The notes beneath the pieces were generated by a model. That model searched no databases and was not told the DNA's origin. It saw only the letters and a program-made list of their open reading frames with translations. Shown piece after piece: positions 1 through 12,698 of a stretch of DNA of 64,000 nucleotides; within the stretch, counting starts at the first letter, position 1; the number at the start of each line of letters is the position of its first letter. Origin of the DNA: an uncultured Paracoccaceae bacterium (GTDB lineage Bacteria > Pseudomonadota > Alphaproteobacteria > Rhodobacterales > Rhodobacteraceae); NCBI GenBank assembly GCA_947487205.1, contig CANKVU010000006.1, forward strand, positions 62,001-126,000. The letters run 5' to 3'. The position numbers and the translations under genes were made by a program.

Positions 1-271
1 GCAATTCGCGGCGCAGTTCCTGGTTCTGCTCCCAGATCCGGGCATAGGACTGGAACCCCTCGGCCATCACGGCCAGTTTCCTTGCCGGCAAGAGCGCCCA
101 GTCCATCGGCGGAACCACCTGGTCGACGATCTCGGCCCGCACCCGCTCTGCCCGTGGCCCGTCGATGCGCCAGAAGAGGAAGATGCCCACCAGAAGGATC
201 AGGATCGCGCCGACGAGGATCCGCCGGACGGGGCGGGCATATTCGCCGCGGGAATGATGTCGTGTCGCCAT
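1..271 (-). CDS. mreC: Rod shape-determining protein MreC, N-terminal part (cut by window edge)
   Basis: MreC is the inner-membrane, periplasm-facing scaffold of the cell-elongation (Rod) complex and links MreB filaments to peptidoglycan synthesis. About 90 residues are visible. A basic cytoplasmic start (MATRHHSRGEYARPVRR) is followed by one membrane segment around residues 18-34 (ILVGAILILLVGIFLF) and then the beginning of the periplasmic coiled-coil stalk with DWALLPARKLAVM. The ATG at 271 lies 28 bases after the mreB stop, the usual mreB-mreC operon order. The rest of the gene lies beyond position 1. The identification rests on topology and context because the beta-barrel domains are outside the window. 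Confidence 0.85.
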   Translation of the reverse strand, partial: MATRHHSRGEYARPVRRILVGAILILLVGIFLFWRIDGPRAERVRAEIVDQVVPPMDWALLPARKLAVMAEGFQSYARIWEQNQELRREL

Positions 272-299
272 GCGGGGATGTCTGGGGCGAGGAGGGGGG

Positions 300-3306
<3,007 letters not shown>

Positions 3307-4350
3307 ATGACCCGTTTCCTGACGGGCGCCGCCACGGCGCTCGCCCTCGCCGCAACTTCGGCTGGCGCGCAGACGACGCTGTTCTTCGGCGAGGCCGGCC
3401 CCAATCGCGGCGCCCGGGCGGAGGCGATCCAGTACTTCGTCGACCAGGTCGCCGAGGAAAGCGGGGGAGACCTGACCTTCGACGTCCAGTGGGGCGGGGC
3501 GCTTTTCAAGGCCGGCGCGGCACGATCCGGCATCGCCGACGGCGTGGCCGATGCGGGCACCATCATTGCAGTCTACTTTCCGCAGGAGATGGCCGGCTAC
3601 GGCATCGCGGACCTGCCGATCCTGAACCCCGACGCCTGGGTCGGGATGAAGGCCACCGACGAGCTGATGCGGACGAACGAGACGCTCGTGCAGAACCTCG
3701 CCGATCAGAACCTCGTCTATATCGGCACCTTCACCACGTCCGCCATCAACATCGGCTGCAAGGGCGCCACGATCGATTCGATCGACGACATCGCGGGGCT
3801 GAAGGTCCGTGGCGTCGGCGCCTACGGACAGGCCTTCGCCGACGAGGGTGCCAACCTCGTCTCGATGTCGATCTACGACGCCTACCAGGGACTCGACAGC
3901 GGCCTCATCGATTGCTCGCAAGGCTACAGCTACGTGGTTCCCGCGCTCCAGTGGCAGGAGGTGATCGACAGCTACACGATCCTGAACTGGGGGCAGGTCG
4001 GCGCGCTGGGCGTGTTCATGAACAAGGACATGTACGACGGTCTGGAGCCCGCCCAGCAGGAGGCCCTGACGGCCGCCGGGCGGAAGATCCCCGACGAACT
4101 GGGCCGGATCCTGTCCACCGACAACGACGAGGCGGTGGAGATGATGCGCGAGCAAGGCATCGATGTGGTCGAGATGCCCGAGGCAGGGCGGGAGGCGCTG
4201 CTGGAGGCCGGGTCGGCCTATGTCGATGACTGGAAGGAAACCGCCGCGGCGGCCGGGCTCGACGGCGAGGCGCTGCTGGAGCAGTACCGGGGGCTGATCG
4301 ACAAATACACCCGGATCCGGGACGAGCAGGGATACCCCTGGGAGCGCTGA
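3307..4350 (+). CDS. dctP: TRAP transporter solute-binding protein (DctP family)
   Basis: This is the periplasmic substrate-binding component of a tripartite ATP-independent (TRAP) importer, which drives organic-acid uptake with a sodium gradient. The 347-residue protein begins with a signal peptide (MTRFLTGAATALALAATSAGA, cleavage near residue 21). A DctP fold follows. The motif LKVRGVG includes Arg168, at the place of the family's conserved arginine that pairs with the substrate carboxylate. It is the first gene of dctP-dctQ-dctM-iclR and lies upstream of an acyl-CoA catabolic block. A dicarboxylate or other carboxylic acid is therefore the likely ligand, which is inferred from context only. 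Confidence 0.9.
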   Translation: MTRFLTGAATALALAATSAGAQTTLFFGEAGPNRGARAEAIQYFVDQVAEESGGDLTFDVQWGGALFKAGAARSGIADGVADAGTIIAVYFPQEMAGYGIADLPILNPDAWVGMKATDELMRTNETLVQNLADQNLVYIGTFTTSAINIGCKGATIDSIDDIAGLKVRGVGAYGQAFADEGANLVSMSIYDAYQGLDSGLIDCSQGYSYVVPALQWQEVIDSYTILNWGQVGALGVFMNKDMYDGLEPAQQEALTAAGRKIPDELGRILSTDNDEAVEMMREQGIDVVEMPEAGREALLEAGSAYVDDWKETAAAAGLDGEALLEQYRGLIDKYTRIRDEQGYPWER

Positions 4351-4396
4351 GCGCGACCGGGCGGCCCGCCGGACCGATCCCGATGGGGGCGATGGC

Positions 4397-4915
4397 ATGC
4401 TGCGACATATCGAACGGCTTCTTCTTGACCTCGCGGGCGCCGCGATCGTCGTCCTCGGCGCGCTGATCACGCTGAGCGTGGTCCTGCGGATCACGCTCAA
4501 TTCCGGCATTCCGGATTCTGTCGTGATGGTGACCGAATTGATGGTGGCCGCGATCCTGCTGCCGCTGGCGGCGACGGTCGCGGCGCGCGCCAACATCGTC
4601 GTCGAGGTCCTGTCTCAGCATTTCCCCCAGCGGGTGCAGGACTGGCTGATCGTCTTCGGCGGTGTCTTCGGTCTCTTGGCGCTGGCGCCCCTGATCTGGG
4701 CGGGGTGGCGCGAGGCGCATTCGGCGCTGACCAGCGGCGGATTTTATTTCGGCGAACTGAACCTTCCGAAATGGCCCGGGCGGGTCCTGTTCCTGTTCGG
4801 CATCGCCGCCTGCTGGCTGCGGCTGGCCGTGCAGGTGGCGGGCGACATCGGGACCATCCTCTCGGGCCGCCACATCGACACGGATACAGGGCCCCTCATG
4901 GAAGAGGAGGCCTGA
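4397..4915 (+). CDS. dctQ: TRAP transporter small permease (DctQ family)
   Basis: This is the small four-helix membrane subunit of the TRAP transporter, needed for assembly and function of the large permease. The 172-residue product has four hydrophobic segments, roughly at residues 12-32, 47-67, 88-110 and 128-150. The second carries VVAARANIVVEVLSQHFP, resembling the DctQ pattern in which an HI/NI-V-V/D motif follows helix 2. The gene begins 46 bases after dctP and ends 3 bases before dctM, consistent with one transcript. Confidence 0.88.
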   Translation: MLRHIERLLLDLAGAAIVVLGALITLSVVLRITLNSGIPDSVVMVTELMVAAILLPLAATVAARANIVVEVLSQHFPQRVQDWLIVFGGVFGLLALAPLIWAGWREAHSALTSGGFYFGELNLPKWPGRVLFLFGIAACWLRLAVQVAGDIGTILSGRHIDTDTGPLMEEEA

Positions 4916-4918
4916 GCG

Positions 4919-6259
4919 ATGAACGGCACGCTTCTGGGCATCGTGGCCTTCGGCCTAGTCATCCTCCTGTTGGCGATCCGCGTCCCCATCGCCTTTGCGC
5001 TGGCCGGCGTCGCGGCGCTGGGCACCTTCGTCTTCTTCGCATTCCGGACCGGGACGTTCATGCCCGACCGGGCGATCCGGCCGACTTCCAGCCTCGTCTT
5101 CTCCAATTCGTTCGACCTTATCCACAGTTACGACCTGTCGATGATCCCGCTCTTCGTGGCGCTGGGCCACATCGCCTACCGGGCGGAGATCACGACCGCC
5201 ATCTATCACGCCGCCCGCGTCTGGCTGGCCCGGATTCCCGGCGGGGTGGCGATGGCGTCCGTCGTGGGCTGCGGCGGCTTCTCGGCAATCTCGGGCTCGT
5301 CGATCGCCTGCGCCTCGACCATGGGGCGGATCTGTTCGCCCGAGATGCTGTCGATGGGGTACGACAAGCGCCTCGCGACCGCCTCCGTCGCGGCAGGCGG
5401 GACGCTCGGATCGCTGATCCCGCCATCGGTACTGTTCATAATCTACGGCATCTTCACCGAAACCTCGATCTCGGCGCTGTTCCTCGCCGGCATCCTGCCG
5501 GGCATCCTGTCGCTCGCCGGCTTCCTCCTGGTGATCTGGATCTGGGTGCGCCAGCGTCCGGGCGACGCCCCGGCCTATACGGGCACGATCGATGCTGTCG
5601 AGCGGCGCCGCGCCGCGCTCGCCGCGTGGCCCGCGGTGGCGCTTTTCGCGATCATCGTCGGTGGTATCTATGGCGGATTCTTCACCGCGACCGAGGCGGC
5701 GGCGGTGTCGGTGGCCCTCGTCACGCTGATCGGGTTCGCGCAGCGCAAGCTGACCTTGCGCACCTTCTGGGACGCGGTGCGGGAGACAGGAATTCAGACC
5801 ACCTCCATCTTCTTCATCGCCGCGGGGGCGAAGATCTTCGTCGCCTTCATCGCGCTGACCGGGGTCGCACCCCAGATCGTCGGGGCGGTGACAGGGGCCG
5901 AGCCGAACGTCATCGTGCTGATGGCGGCGATCGCGGCCATCTACCTCGTACTCGGCATGTTCCTCGATCCGATCGGAATCATGGTCCTGACCCTGCCGCT
6001 CGTCGTTCCGGTGATCGAAAGCTACGGTCTCGACCTCATCTGGTTCGGCGTCGTGGTCATCAAGCTCCTCGAGATCGGTCTCATCACGCCGCCCGTGGGG
6101 CTCAATGTCTTCGTGATCTCGTCGGTCGTCGGACGCGAGGTGCCGATCGACCGGATCTTCTCGGGCCTCGTGCGGTTCCTTACCGTGGACGTGCTGGTGC
6201 TCGTGGTCATCATGGCGGTTCCGGCCCTCAGTCTCGCGATCCCGGGGTCGGTCCAATGA
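4919..6259 (+). CDS. dctM: TRAP transporter large permease (DctM family)
   Basis: This is the main ion-coupled transport channel of the TRAP system. The 446-residue protein is of family length with about 12 membrane segments. Characteristic DctM features are SMIPLFVALGHIAYRA near residue 80, the glycine/serine-rich re-entrant stretch GCGGFSAISGSSIACASTMG, and GTLGSLIPPSVLFIIYGIFTE. The C-terminal half repeats this design with LGMFLDPIGIMVLTLPL and ITPPVGLNVFVI. Its stop codon overlaps the iclR start (ATGA at 6256-6259), so the two genes are translationally coupled. Confidence 0.95.
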   Translation: MNGTLLGIVAFGLVILLLAIRVPIAFALAGVAALGTFVFFAFRTGTFMPDRAIRPTSSLVFSNSFDLIHSYDLSMIPLFVALGHIAYRAEITTAIYHAARVWLARIPGGVAMASVVGCGGFSAISGSSIACASTMGRICSPEMLSMGYDKRLATASVAAGGTLGSLIPPSVLFIIYGIFTETSISALFLAGILPGILSLAGFLLVIWIWVRQRPGDAPAYTGTIDAVERRRAALAAWPAVALFAIIVGGIYGGFFTATEAAAVSVALVTLIGFAQRKLTLRTFWDAVRETGIQTTSIFFIAAGAKIFVAFIALTGVAPQIVGAVTGAEPNVIVLMAAIAAIYLVLGMFLDPIGIMVLTLPLVVPVIESYGLDLIWFGVVVIKLLEIGLITPPVGLNVFVISSVVGREVPIDRIFSGLVRFLTVDVLVLVVIMAVPALSLAIPGSVQ

Positions 6260-7059
6260 ACGACCTGTCGGAAACCGACGGCCGCTTCGCCACGACCCTC
6301 GCCCGGGGCCTGTCGGTGCTGCGCGCCTTCCGTCCCTCGGACGACGGGCTGGGCAATGCCGAGATCGCCGAGCGTACGGGCCTGCCGAAATCCACGGTGT
6401 CGCGGCTGACCTATACGCTGCATGTGCTGGGCTACCTTACCCATGCGCGTCACGGCGAACGCTACCGGCCCGGCCCCGCGCTTCTGGCCATGGGGAATGT
6501 CGCCGCCGCGTCGATCTCCTTCGTCGAGATCGCCGGTCCGATCATGCGCCGCCTCGCGGACGAGACGCGCACGCTGTCGCTGCTCGCGGTCCGAGATCGC
6601 GGACGGCTGGTCCTGACCAAGGCGTGGCGTCCGTCCGGGGTCAGTTCGATCTGGCTCGAGGTCGGGCACCGGCTGCCCTTGTCGGGATCGTCCTCGGGGC
6701 ATTGCTTCCTCGCGGCCCTCTCGGATGACGCGGCGACGCGCGTCCTCCAAGAGGCGTCGGGCGACCGCGGCCTTTCCGGCGAGAGGCTCGCGGAAATCCG
6801 GCGGGAGGCCTACGGCCAGCTTCTGGCGCAGGGCTTCGCCATCACCGATCCGGCGGAATACTTCGCCCCGAACATCCACGCCGTCTCCACCCCGTTCTTC
6901 CCCCGCGACCTGTCGGAGCCGGTGGTCTTCTCCTGCGGGGCCACGCCGGCCGACCTGACATTGTCGCGGATGCGGGAGGAGGTCGGGCCAAAGCTGCGCG
7001 CGGCCGTGAGGGAACTCGAATCCGCCCTCGGATTGCCGCCCGCGCCGCTGAGACGCTGA
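6256..7059 (+). CDS. IclR-family transcriptional regulator
   Basis: This 267-residue regulator has an N-terminal winged helix-turn-helix (residues about 12-70, recognition region TGLPKSTVSRLTYTLHVLGY at 41-60). A C-terminal IclR effector-binding domain follows with LPLSGSSSGHCFLA and a final domain carrying AVSTPFF and FSCGATPADLT. IclR proteins are tetrameric repressors or activators that respond to small aromatic or aliphatic acids. Its start overlaps the dctM stop. It sits between the transporter and the catabolic genes, so it probably controls both, with the inverted repeat at 3268-3284 as a candidate target. The effector is unknown. Confidence 0.92.
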   Translation: MNDLSETDGRFATTLARGLSVLRAFRPSDDGLGNAEIAERTGLPKSTVSRLTYTLHVLGYLTHARHGERYRPGPALLAMGNVAAASISFVEIAGPIMRRLADETRTLSLLAVRDRGRLVLTKAWRPSGVSSIWLEVGHRLPLSGSSSGHCFLAALSDDAATRVLQEASGDRGLSGERLAEIRREAYGQLLAQGFAITDPAEYFAPNIHAVSTPFFPRDLSEPVVFSCGATPADLTLSRMREEVGPKLRAAVRELESALGLPPAPLRR

Positions 7060-7064
7060 ACGAC

Positions 7065-7091
7065 GCCGGGGCCGGCAGCGTTGGCCCCGGC
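7065..7091 (+). terminator. Hairpin after iclR, terminator-like
   Basis: GCCGGGGCC at 7065-7073 pairs with GGCCCCGGC at 7083-7091, giving a 9-bp perfect stem with a 9-base loop. It starts 6 bases after the iclR stop. No T-tract follows. It could attenuate transcription, process the message between transporter and catabolic genes, or act as a weak terminator. Confidence 0.45.
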
Positions 7092-7115
7092 GACACCGCC
7101 AAGACGGAGAGAAAC

Positions 7116-9188
7116 GTGACAGAGACCGTGCATTACGATCGCGAGGGGCAGATCGCCGTCCTGACCGTGGACAATCCCCCCGTCAACGCGCTAGGCCACG
7201 CGGTCCGCCGGGACCTCGTGGCGGCCATCGACCGGTTCGAGGCCGACGACGCGGAAATCGCCGTTCTCGTCGGGTCGGTGAAGCTGTTCCTTGGCGGCGC
7301 CGACGTGTCCGAGTTCGGCAAACCGCCCCGCGATCCGTGGCTGCCCGAGGTCGTCTCGCGGATCGAGCGGGCCTCGAAGCCGGTCGTCGCCGCGATCCAC
7401 GGCGCCGCGCTGGGCGGGGGCATGGAGGTTGCCCTGGGCTGCCATTACCGGGTTGCCCTGGAGGGGGCCAAGCTCGGATTTCCCGAGGTGAAGCTCGGGA
7501 TCCTCCCAGGCGCCGGCGGGACCCAACGGACGCCCCGCCTGACCGGCACCGATGCCGCACTGGAACTGGTGACCACCGGGGCGCCGGTCGATGCGACCCG
7601 CGCCAAGGTGGCGGGCTTGGTCGACCGCATGGTCGAGGGGGACGATCCCCGCATCGCGGGACTTGCCTATGCAGGCGAGCTGCTGGAGCAAGGCGCGCCC
7701 GCGCGCCCGGTTTGCGACATGCCCGCACCCGAAGCGCCGGCGCGGGACTGGGAGACCTGGGATGACGAGCTGAAACGGGCGTATCCCGGGGAGGTGGCCC
7801 AGCAGAAGGCGGCCCGCGCGGTTCGGGCCGCGTGCGAGATGTCCTTTGCCGACGGCCTTGCAGAAGAGCGGCGCCTGTTCCGGGAATTGATGGAAACGCG
7901 CCAGCGGGAGGCGCTGGTCCACGCCTTCTTCCTGGAGCGGCAGGTGTCGAAGCTGCCCGAACTGAAGGGGATGGAGCCGCGCTCGGTCGATGCCGTCGGG
8001 ATCGTGGGCGGCGGCACCATGGGCACCGGCATCGCGACCGCGGTGCTGCTGTCGGGATTGCCGGCCACGCTGGTTGAGCAATCGGTCGAGGCCGCCGAAG
8101 CGGCGCGCCTCGCTGTCGAGAAGAACCTCGACGGGGCGGTGCGGCGCGGCAAGCTGTCTGAGGAGGTGCGCGCGCGGATCGACCTGACCACGACCACGGA
8201 CTACGAGGCGCTGTCCGAGGCCGATGTGGTCATCGAGGCGGTGTTCGAATCCATGGACGTGAAGCGGCAGGTCTTCGACATGCTTGACCGCGTGATGAAG
8301 GACGGGGCGATCCTGGCCACCAACACCTCCTATCTCGACGTGAACAAGATCGCCGCGGTGACGAGGCGGCCGGCCGACGTGATCGGTTTGCACTTCTTCT
8401 CTCCCGCCCATGTGATGAAGCTGCTCGAGGTCGTCGTCGCCGACGAAACCGATCCCGAGGTTGTGGCGACGGCGTTCGCGTTGGCGAAGAAGTTGAACAA
8501 GATCGCCGTCCGCTCCGGCGTCTGCGACGGGTTCATCGGCAACCGCCTTCTCAGTCATTACCGCGCGGCCGCGACCGAGATGGTCTTGCAGGGCGCGTCC
8601 CCCTACCGGATCGACGCGGCGCTGGAGGGGTTCGGTTTCGCCATGGGGCCGTTCCGGGTCGCCGATCTGGCGGGGCTCGATATCGGCCACGCGACGCGGG
8701 CGCGAAAGGGACCTCGCCGGGGCGAGGTCAATCCCGATTGGGACGACCGGCTGAACGAGATGGGCCGCCTCGGACGCAAGACCGGCCGCGGCTACTACAT
8801 CTATGACGAGGAAAGCCCCAAAGGCCGCCTGGACCCCGAGGTGACGGAGATCGTCGAGGGGGTCCGGTCAGACCGGGGGGTGCGCGCACGGGAGTTCGGC
8901 GACAGCGAGATCGTCGAGCGGTACCTGACGGCAATGGTCAACGAGGCGGCCCGCGTCGTCGGCGAGGGCATCGCCAAGCGGCCTCTCGACGTCGATGCGG
9001 TTCTGCTCTTCGGCTACGGGTTTCCGCGCTGGCGCGGCGGACCGATGATGTACGCCGATCACGTGGGCCTTGCCACGATCCGAGAGCGCGTCGAACGCTA
9101 TGCCAGGGACAATCCCGATTTCTGGCAGATCGCGCCCCTGCTCGCCGATCTTGCGGACAACGAAAAGCAATTCAAGGATCTGAACTGA
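7116..9188 (+). CDS. Enoyl-CoA hydratase / 3-hydroxyacyl-CoA dehydrogenase fusion (FadJ/PimF type)
   Basis: This bifunctional beta-oxidation enzyme hydrates trans-2-enoyl-CoA and oxidises the 3-hydroxyacyl-CoA with NAD+. The 690-residue product has an N-terminal crotonase domain (about 1-190) with both catalytic glutamates, Glu104 in GGMEVALG and Glu124 in GFPEVKLG, and the oxyanion-hole stretch HGAALGGG. The Rossmann motif [12 protein letters not shown] begins near residue 294. The dehydrogenase signature [17 protein letters not shown] and two C-terminal helical domains follow. The GTG start at 7116 has GGAGAG just upstream. It opens the catabolic run and its stop overlaps the thiolase start. 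In the pimelate pathway of Rhodopseudomonas the equivalent enzyme is PimF, so a dicarboxyl-CoA substrate is possible. Confidence 0.93.
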   Translation: MTETVHYDREGQIAVLTVDNPPVNALGHAVRRDLVAAIDRFEADDAEIAVLVGSVKLFLGGADVSEFGKPPRDPWLPEVVSRIERASKPVVAAIHGAALGGGMEVALGCHYRVALEGAKLGFPEVKLGILPGAGGTQRTPRLTGTDAALELVTTGAPVDATRAKVAGLVDRMVEGDDPRIAGLAYAGELLEQGAPARPVCDMPAPEAPARDWETWDDELKRAYPGEVAQQKAARAVRAACEMSFADGLAEERRLFRELMETRQREALVHAFFLERQVSKLPELKGMEPRSVDAVGIVGGGTMGTGIATAVLLSGLPATLVEQSVEAAEAARLAVEKNLDGAVRRGKLSEEVRARIDLTTTTDYEALSEADVVIEAVFESMDVKRQVFDMLDRVMKDGAILATNTSYLDVNKIAAVTRRPADVIGLHFFSPAHVMKLLEVVVADETDPEVVATAFALAKKLNKIAVRSGVCDGFIGNRLLSHYRAAATEMVLQGASPYRIDAALEGFGFAMGPFRVADLAGLDIGHATRARKGPRRGEVNPDWDDRLNEMGRLGRKTGRGYYIYDEESPKGRLDPEVTEIVEGVRSDRGVRAREFGDSEIVERYLTAMVNEAARVVGEGIAKRPLDVDAVLLFGYGFPRWRGGPMMYADHVGLATIRERVERYARDNPDFWQIAPLLADLADNEKQFKDLN

Positions 9189-10366
9189 TGACCGACGAAG
9201 CCGTCATCGTGTCCGTCGCGCGCACGCCCATCGGCAAGGCGCATCGCGGCGCCTTCAACATCACCCACGGGGTGGAAATGGCCGGTCACGCGACCCGCCA
9301 CGCGGTCGAGCGCGCCGGGATCGACCCGGCGCTGATCGAGGATTCGGTCTGGGGATGCGGCTATCCGCAGGGCGCCACGGGCCGCAACATCGCCCGGCAG
9401 GCGGTGATCCGCGCGGGCCTCCCCGTCGAGGTGGCGGGCACGACGGTCAACCGGTTCTGCGCAAGCGGCCTGCAGGCTATCGCCATGGGGGGGCACATGA
9501 TCCGCGAGGAAGGGGCGAAGGCGGTGCTCGTCGGCGGGGTCGAGTCGATCTCCCGCGTGCAGCCCCCTCCGGACGAGGCGCCGAACGACTGGATCCTCGC
9601 GCACAAGCCCGATCTCTACCTGCCGATGATCGACACCGCCGACATCGTCGCGGAACGCTACGGCATCGGCCGGGAGGCGCAGGACGAACTGGGATACCAA
9701 TCCCAGATGCGGACGGCCGAGGCGCAGAAGGCCGGCCGCTTCGATGCCGAGATCGCGCCGATGGAGGTCACCCAGGCGGTGAAGGACAAGGCGACCGGAG
9801 AGATTTCCCACCGGACCCGCGTGATCGACACCGACGAATGCAACCGTCCCACCACCACGCTGGAGGCCCTCAAGGGCCTCGATCCGGTGCGCGGGGCGGG
9901 GAAGTACATCACCGCGGGAAATGCCAGCCAGTTGTCGGACGGGGCCGCGGCGCTCGTGATGATGAGCGCGACCGAGGCCGAGCGCGCCGGATTGGAGCCG
10001 CTGGGCGCGTTTCGCGGTTTCGCCGTGGCGGGATGCGAGCCGGACGAGATGGGGATCGGCCCGGTCTTCGCCGTGCCGCGCCTGATGCAGCGACACGGGG
10101 TGTCGATGGACGACATCGACCTGTGGGAGCTGAACGAGGCCTTCGCGTCGCAGCTCCTTTACTGCCGCGACCGGCTGGAGATTCCGAACGACATCCTGAA
10201 CGTCGACGGCGGGTCCATCGCGGTCGGCCATCCGTTCGGCATGACCGGCGCGCGGATGACCGGGCATTTGCTGATCGAGGGGCATCGCCGGGGCGCAAAG
10301 CGCGGTATCGTTACCATGTGCATCGGCGGCGGCCAGGGTGCGGCCGGCCTCTTCGACATCTACTAG
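9188..10366 (+). CDS. Acyl-CoA thiolase (acetyl-CoA C-acyltransferase)
   Basis: This enzyme catalyses thiolytic cleavage of 3-ketoacyl-CoA to acetyl-CoA and a shortened acyl-CoA. The 392-residue length is typical. The nucleophilic Cys91 lies in [12 protein letters not shown], the catalytic His348 in [11 protein letters not shown], and the second Cys378 in [12 protein letters not shown], so all thiolase residues are present. The start overlaps the preceding fusion gene by one base (TGATG), matching the fadB-fadA-like coupling of hydratase/dehydrogenase with thiolase. Its likely role here is release of acetyl-CoA from 3-oxopimeloyl-CoA-like intermediates. The exact chain length is inferred. Confidence 0.94.
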   Translation: MTDEAVIVSVARTPIGKAHRGAFNITHGVEMAGHATRHAVERAGIDPALIEDSVWGCGYPQGATGRNIARQAVIRAGLPVEVAGTTVNRFCASGLQAIAMGGHMIREEGAKAVLVGGVESISRVQPPPDEAPNDWILAHKPDLYLPMIDTADIVAERYGIGREAQDELGYQSQMRTAEAQKAGRFDAEIAPMEVTQAVKDKATGEISHRTRVIDTDECNRPTTTLEALKGLDPVRGAGKYITAGNASQLSDGAAALVMMSATEAERAGLEPLGAFRGFAVAGCEPDEMGIGPVFAVPRLMQRHGVSMDDIDLWELNEAFASQLLYCRDRLEIPNDILNVDGGSIAVGHPFGMTGARMTGHLLIEGHRRGAKRGIVTMCIGGGQGAAGLFDIY

Positions 10367-10375
10367 GGGGATCAC

Positions 10376-11572
10376 ATGGACCTGAGCTATACCGACCGAC
10401 AGCAGGCCTTTCGCGACGAGTTGCGCGCCTTCCTCGACGAGAAGCTGCCCAAGCACCTGTCCGACAAGGTCAAGCTCGGGCAGCGCCTCTCGAAGGAAGA
10501 CCACGAGGCGTGGCACGCCACGCTGCAGGAGCGCAACTGGCTGGCCGGCCACTGGCCCGAGGAGCATGGCGGCGCAGGCTGGAACGCCGTCGAACGCCAT
10601 ATCTTCGAAGAGGAGACGACCCGCGCCCACGCGCCGCGGATCGTGCCCTTCGGCATCGCCATGCTGGGCCCCGTGCTGATGAAGTTCGGCAGCGACGCGC
10701 AGAAGGCGCATTGGCTGCCGCGCATCCTCGACGGGACCGACTGGTGGTGTCAGGGATATTCCGAGCCCGGCGCCGGTTCGGACCTTGCGAGCCTGAAGAC
10801 CACGGCCGAACGCGACGGCGATCATTACGTCGTCAACGGGCAGAAGACGTGGACGACGCTGGCGCAGTTCGCCGACCACATCTTCTGCCTGGTGCGCACC
10901 AGGAAGGAGGGGAAGCCGCAGGAGGGGATCAGCTTCCTCCTGATCGACATGGACGATCCGGGGATCGAGGTCCGGCCCATCGTGCTCATCGACGGCGAGG
11001 CCGAGGTGAACGAGGTGTTCTTCAACGACGTTCGCGTTCCGGCGAAGAACCTCGTGGGCGAGGAGCACAAGGGCTGGACCATCGCCAAGTACCTGCTGAC
11101 CCATGAGCGGACCAACATCGCCGGTGTCGGGTTCGCCTCGCAGGCGCTCGCGAACCTCAAGCGGATCGCTGGGGCGGAGATGCAGCACGGGCGCCCCCTG
11201 ATCGAAGACCCGCTTTTTGCGGCCGAGGTCGCGAAACTGGAGATCGCCCTTATGGCGATGGCCACGACCAATCTCCGCGTCGTCTCGGCCGCGGCCGACG
11301 GGTCGGCGCCGGGGGTGGAAAGCTCCATGTTGAAAGTGAAGGGCACCGTGATCCGGCAGGAGATCAACAACCTGACCCGGCTTGCCTGCGGGCCCTATGC
11401 CGTGCCCTTCGTCTCCGAGGCGCTGGAGCCCGGGTCCAACATCGAGCCGGTCGGTCCGGCCTACGCGATGCCGGCGACGGCGGAGTATTTCAACAATCGC
11501 AAGCTCTCGATCTACGGCGGGTCGAACGAGGTGCAGAAGTCGATCATCGCCAAGACGATGCTGGAGGCCTAA
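10376..11572 (+). CDS. pimC: Acyl-CoA dehydrogenase, PimC-like large subunit
   Basis: This FAD-dependent enzyme introduces a trans-2 double bond into acyl-CoA. The 398-residue protein has the complete acyl-CoA dehydrogenase fold: an N-terminal helical domain with NWLAGHWPEEHGGAGW, the middle-domain stretch WWCQGYSEPGAGSDLASLKT, GQKTWTTLAQFADHIFCLVRT, and a C-terminal YFNNRKLSIYGGSNEVQ. These segments closely resemble what I know of PimC, the large subunit of pimeloyl-CoA dehydrogenase. The next gene is the matching PimD-like partner, 4 bases away. Assignment to dicarboxyl-CoA is therefore stronger than for a lone dehydrogenase, but it still needs an alignment. Confidence 0.82.
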   Translation: MDLSYTDRQQAFRDELRAFLDEKLPKHLSDKVKLGQRLSKEDHEAWHATLQERNWLAGHWPEEHGGAGWNAVERHIFEEETTRAHAPRIVPFGIAMLGPVLMKFGSDAQKAHWLPRILDGTDWWCQGYSEPGAGSDLASLKTTAERDGDHYVVNGQKTWTTLAQFADHIFCLVRTRKEGKPQEGISFLLIDMDDPGIEVRPIVLIDGEAEVNEVFFNDVRVPAKNLVGEEHKGWTIAKYLLTHERTNIAGVGFASQALANLKRIAGAEMQHGRPLIEDPLFAAEVAKLEIALMAMATTNLRVVSAAADGSAPGVESSMLKVKGTVIRQEINNLTRLACGPYAVPFVSEALEPGSNIEPVGPAYAMPATAEYFNNRKLSIYGGSNEVQKSIIAKTMLEA

Positions 11573-11576
11573 AGCC

Positions 11577-12698
11577 ATGAATTTCGAGCTGACCGACGAG
11601 AGGCAGATGCTGGCCGACGGGCTCCGGAGGCTGCTGGCCGACAAGACCGACCTGAAGGCGGTGGTCGAGGGAAAGCATCCCTGGTCGGCGGAGAGCTGGG
11701 CGGCGCTGGCCGAGATGGGCGTGATCGGCGCGCTTTTTTCCGAAGAGCAGGGCGGCTTCGGCGGCGCCGGTTTCGACCTGATGGTGGTGTTCGAGGAGAT
11801 GGGCCGCGCCGGCGCCCCCGAGCCGCTGCTAGAAATCGTGTTGGCCGGGGGGCTGATCGCGGAACTGGGATCCGAGGCCCAGACCGCCCACCTGGAGGAG
11901 GTGATCGGCGGCGGAACGCAGCTCGCCTTCGCCCACGGAGAGCCGGGTTCGCGCTACGATCTGGAGCGGGTGGCGGCGAAGGCGCGCCAGGACGGTGACG
12001 GCTGGGTTCTGACGGGGCGGAAATCGGTCGTGGCGAACGGCGGCGAGGCCGATTACTTGGTCGTCTCGGCGCGCACCTCTGGGGAGGTCGACGACCGGGA
12101 GGGTATTTCCCTCTTCCTGGTCCCGAACGACGTGCCCGGCCTGGATATCCGCGCCTATCCGCTAGCCGGGGGCGGGCGGGGAGCGGAACTCACGTTCGAG
12201 GACACGCCCCTTCCGGGTGAAGCGCTGCTCGGCGCGGTAGGCGGGGCCTTCGCGCCGATCGAGACCGCCGTCGCGCGCGCGACTTGCGCCCTGACCGCCG
12301 AGGCGCTGGGTTTGATGGAGCGGTCCAAGGACTTGACGATCGACTACCTGTCGCAGCGCAAGCAATTCGGCCAGCCGATCGGAAAATTCCAGGCGCTGCA
12401 GCATCGCATGTCCGAGCTTCTGATAGAGGTCGAGCAGGCCCGCTCGGCCGTCATCAACCTGGCGGGCCACCTCGATGCGCCGCGCGACGAGCGCGAGATA
12501 CACGTTTCCGCCACCAAGCAACTTGTCGGGCAGACGGCGAAGCTCGTGGTGGAGGAATCCATTCAGATGCATGGCGGGATCGGCATGACGATGGAATACG
12601 ACCTGGGCCATTTCGCGCGCCGTCTGACAATGACCGAACATCGGCTGGGCGACACGCTCTATCATCTCGGCCGTTTCGCGCGGCTTCGCGCGGCATGA
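11577..12698 (+). CDS. pimD: Acyl-CoA dehydrogenase, PimD-like small subunit
   Basis: This is the second acyl-CoA dehydrogenase of the pair, 373 residues. It starts MNFELTDERQMLADGL and carries a PimD-like middle domain with FAHGEPGSRYDLERVAAKA and GRKSVVANGGEADYLVVSARTS. The C-terminal helices hold RKQFGQPIGKFQALQHRM and IQMHGGIGMTMEYDLGHF. The SRYDL stretch replaces the usual TEPxAGSD flavin motif, typical of the divergent small subunit in heteromeric dehydrogenases. I chose the ATG at 11577 because an upstream open frame is only an overlap with pimC. Its stop overlaps the next start (ATGA). Confidence 0.82.
   Translation: MNFELTDERQMLADGLRRLLADKTDLKAVVEGKHPWSAESWAALAEMGVIGALFSEEQGGFGGAGFDLMVVFEEMGRAGAPEPLLEIVLAGGLIAELGSEAQTAHLEEVIGGGTQLAFAHGEPGSRYDLERVAAKARQDGDGWVLTGRKSVVANGGEADYLVVSARTSGEVDDREGISLFLVPNDVPGLDIRAYPLAGGGRGAELTFEDTPLPGEALLGAVGGAFAPIETAVARATCALTAEALGLMERSKDLTIDYLSQRKQFGQPIGKFQALQHRMSELLIEVEQARSAVINLAGHLDAPRDEREIHVSATKQLVGQTAKLVVEESIQMHGGIGMTMEYDLGHFARRLTMTEHRLGDTLYHLGRFARLRAA

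Noticed and set aside
9098-11644. An 848-codon open frame on the minus strand opposite the thiolase and acyl-CoA dehydrogenase genes.
   Set aside because: It has no recognisable domain, is rich in His, Arg and Asp as expected for a mirror frame of G+C-rich genes, and lies opposite well-identified enzymes.
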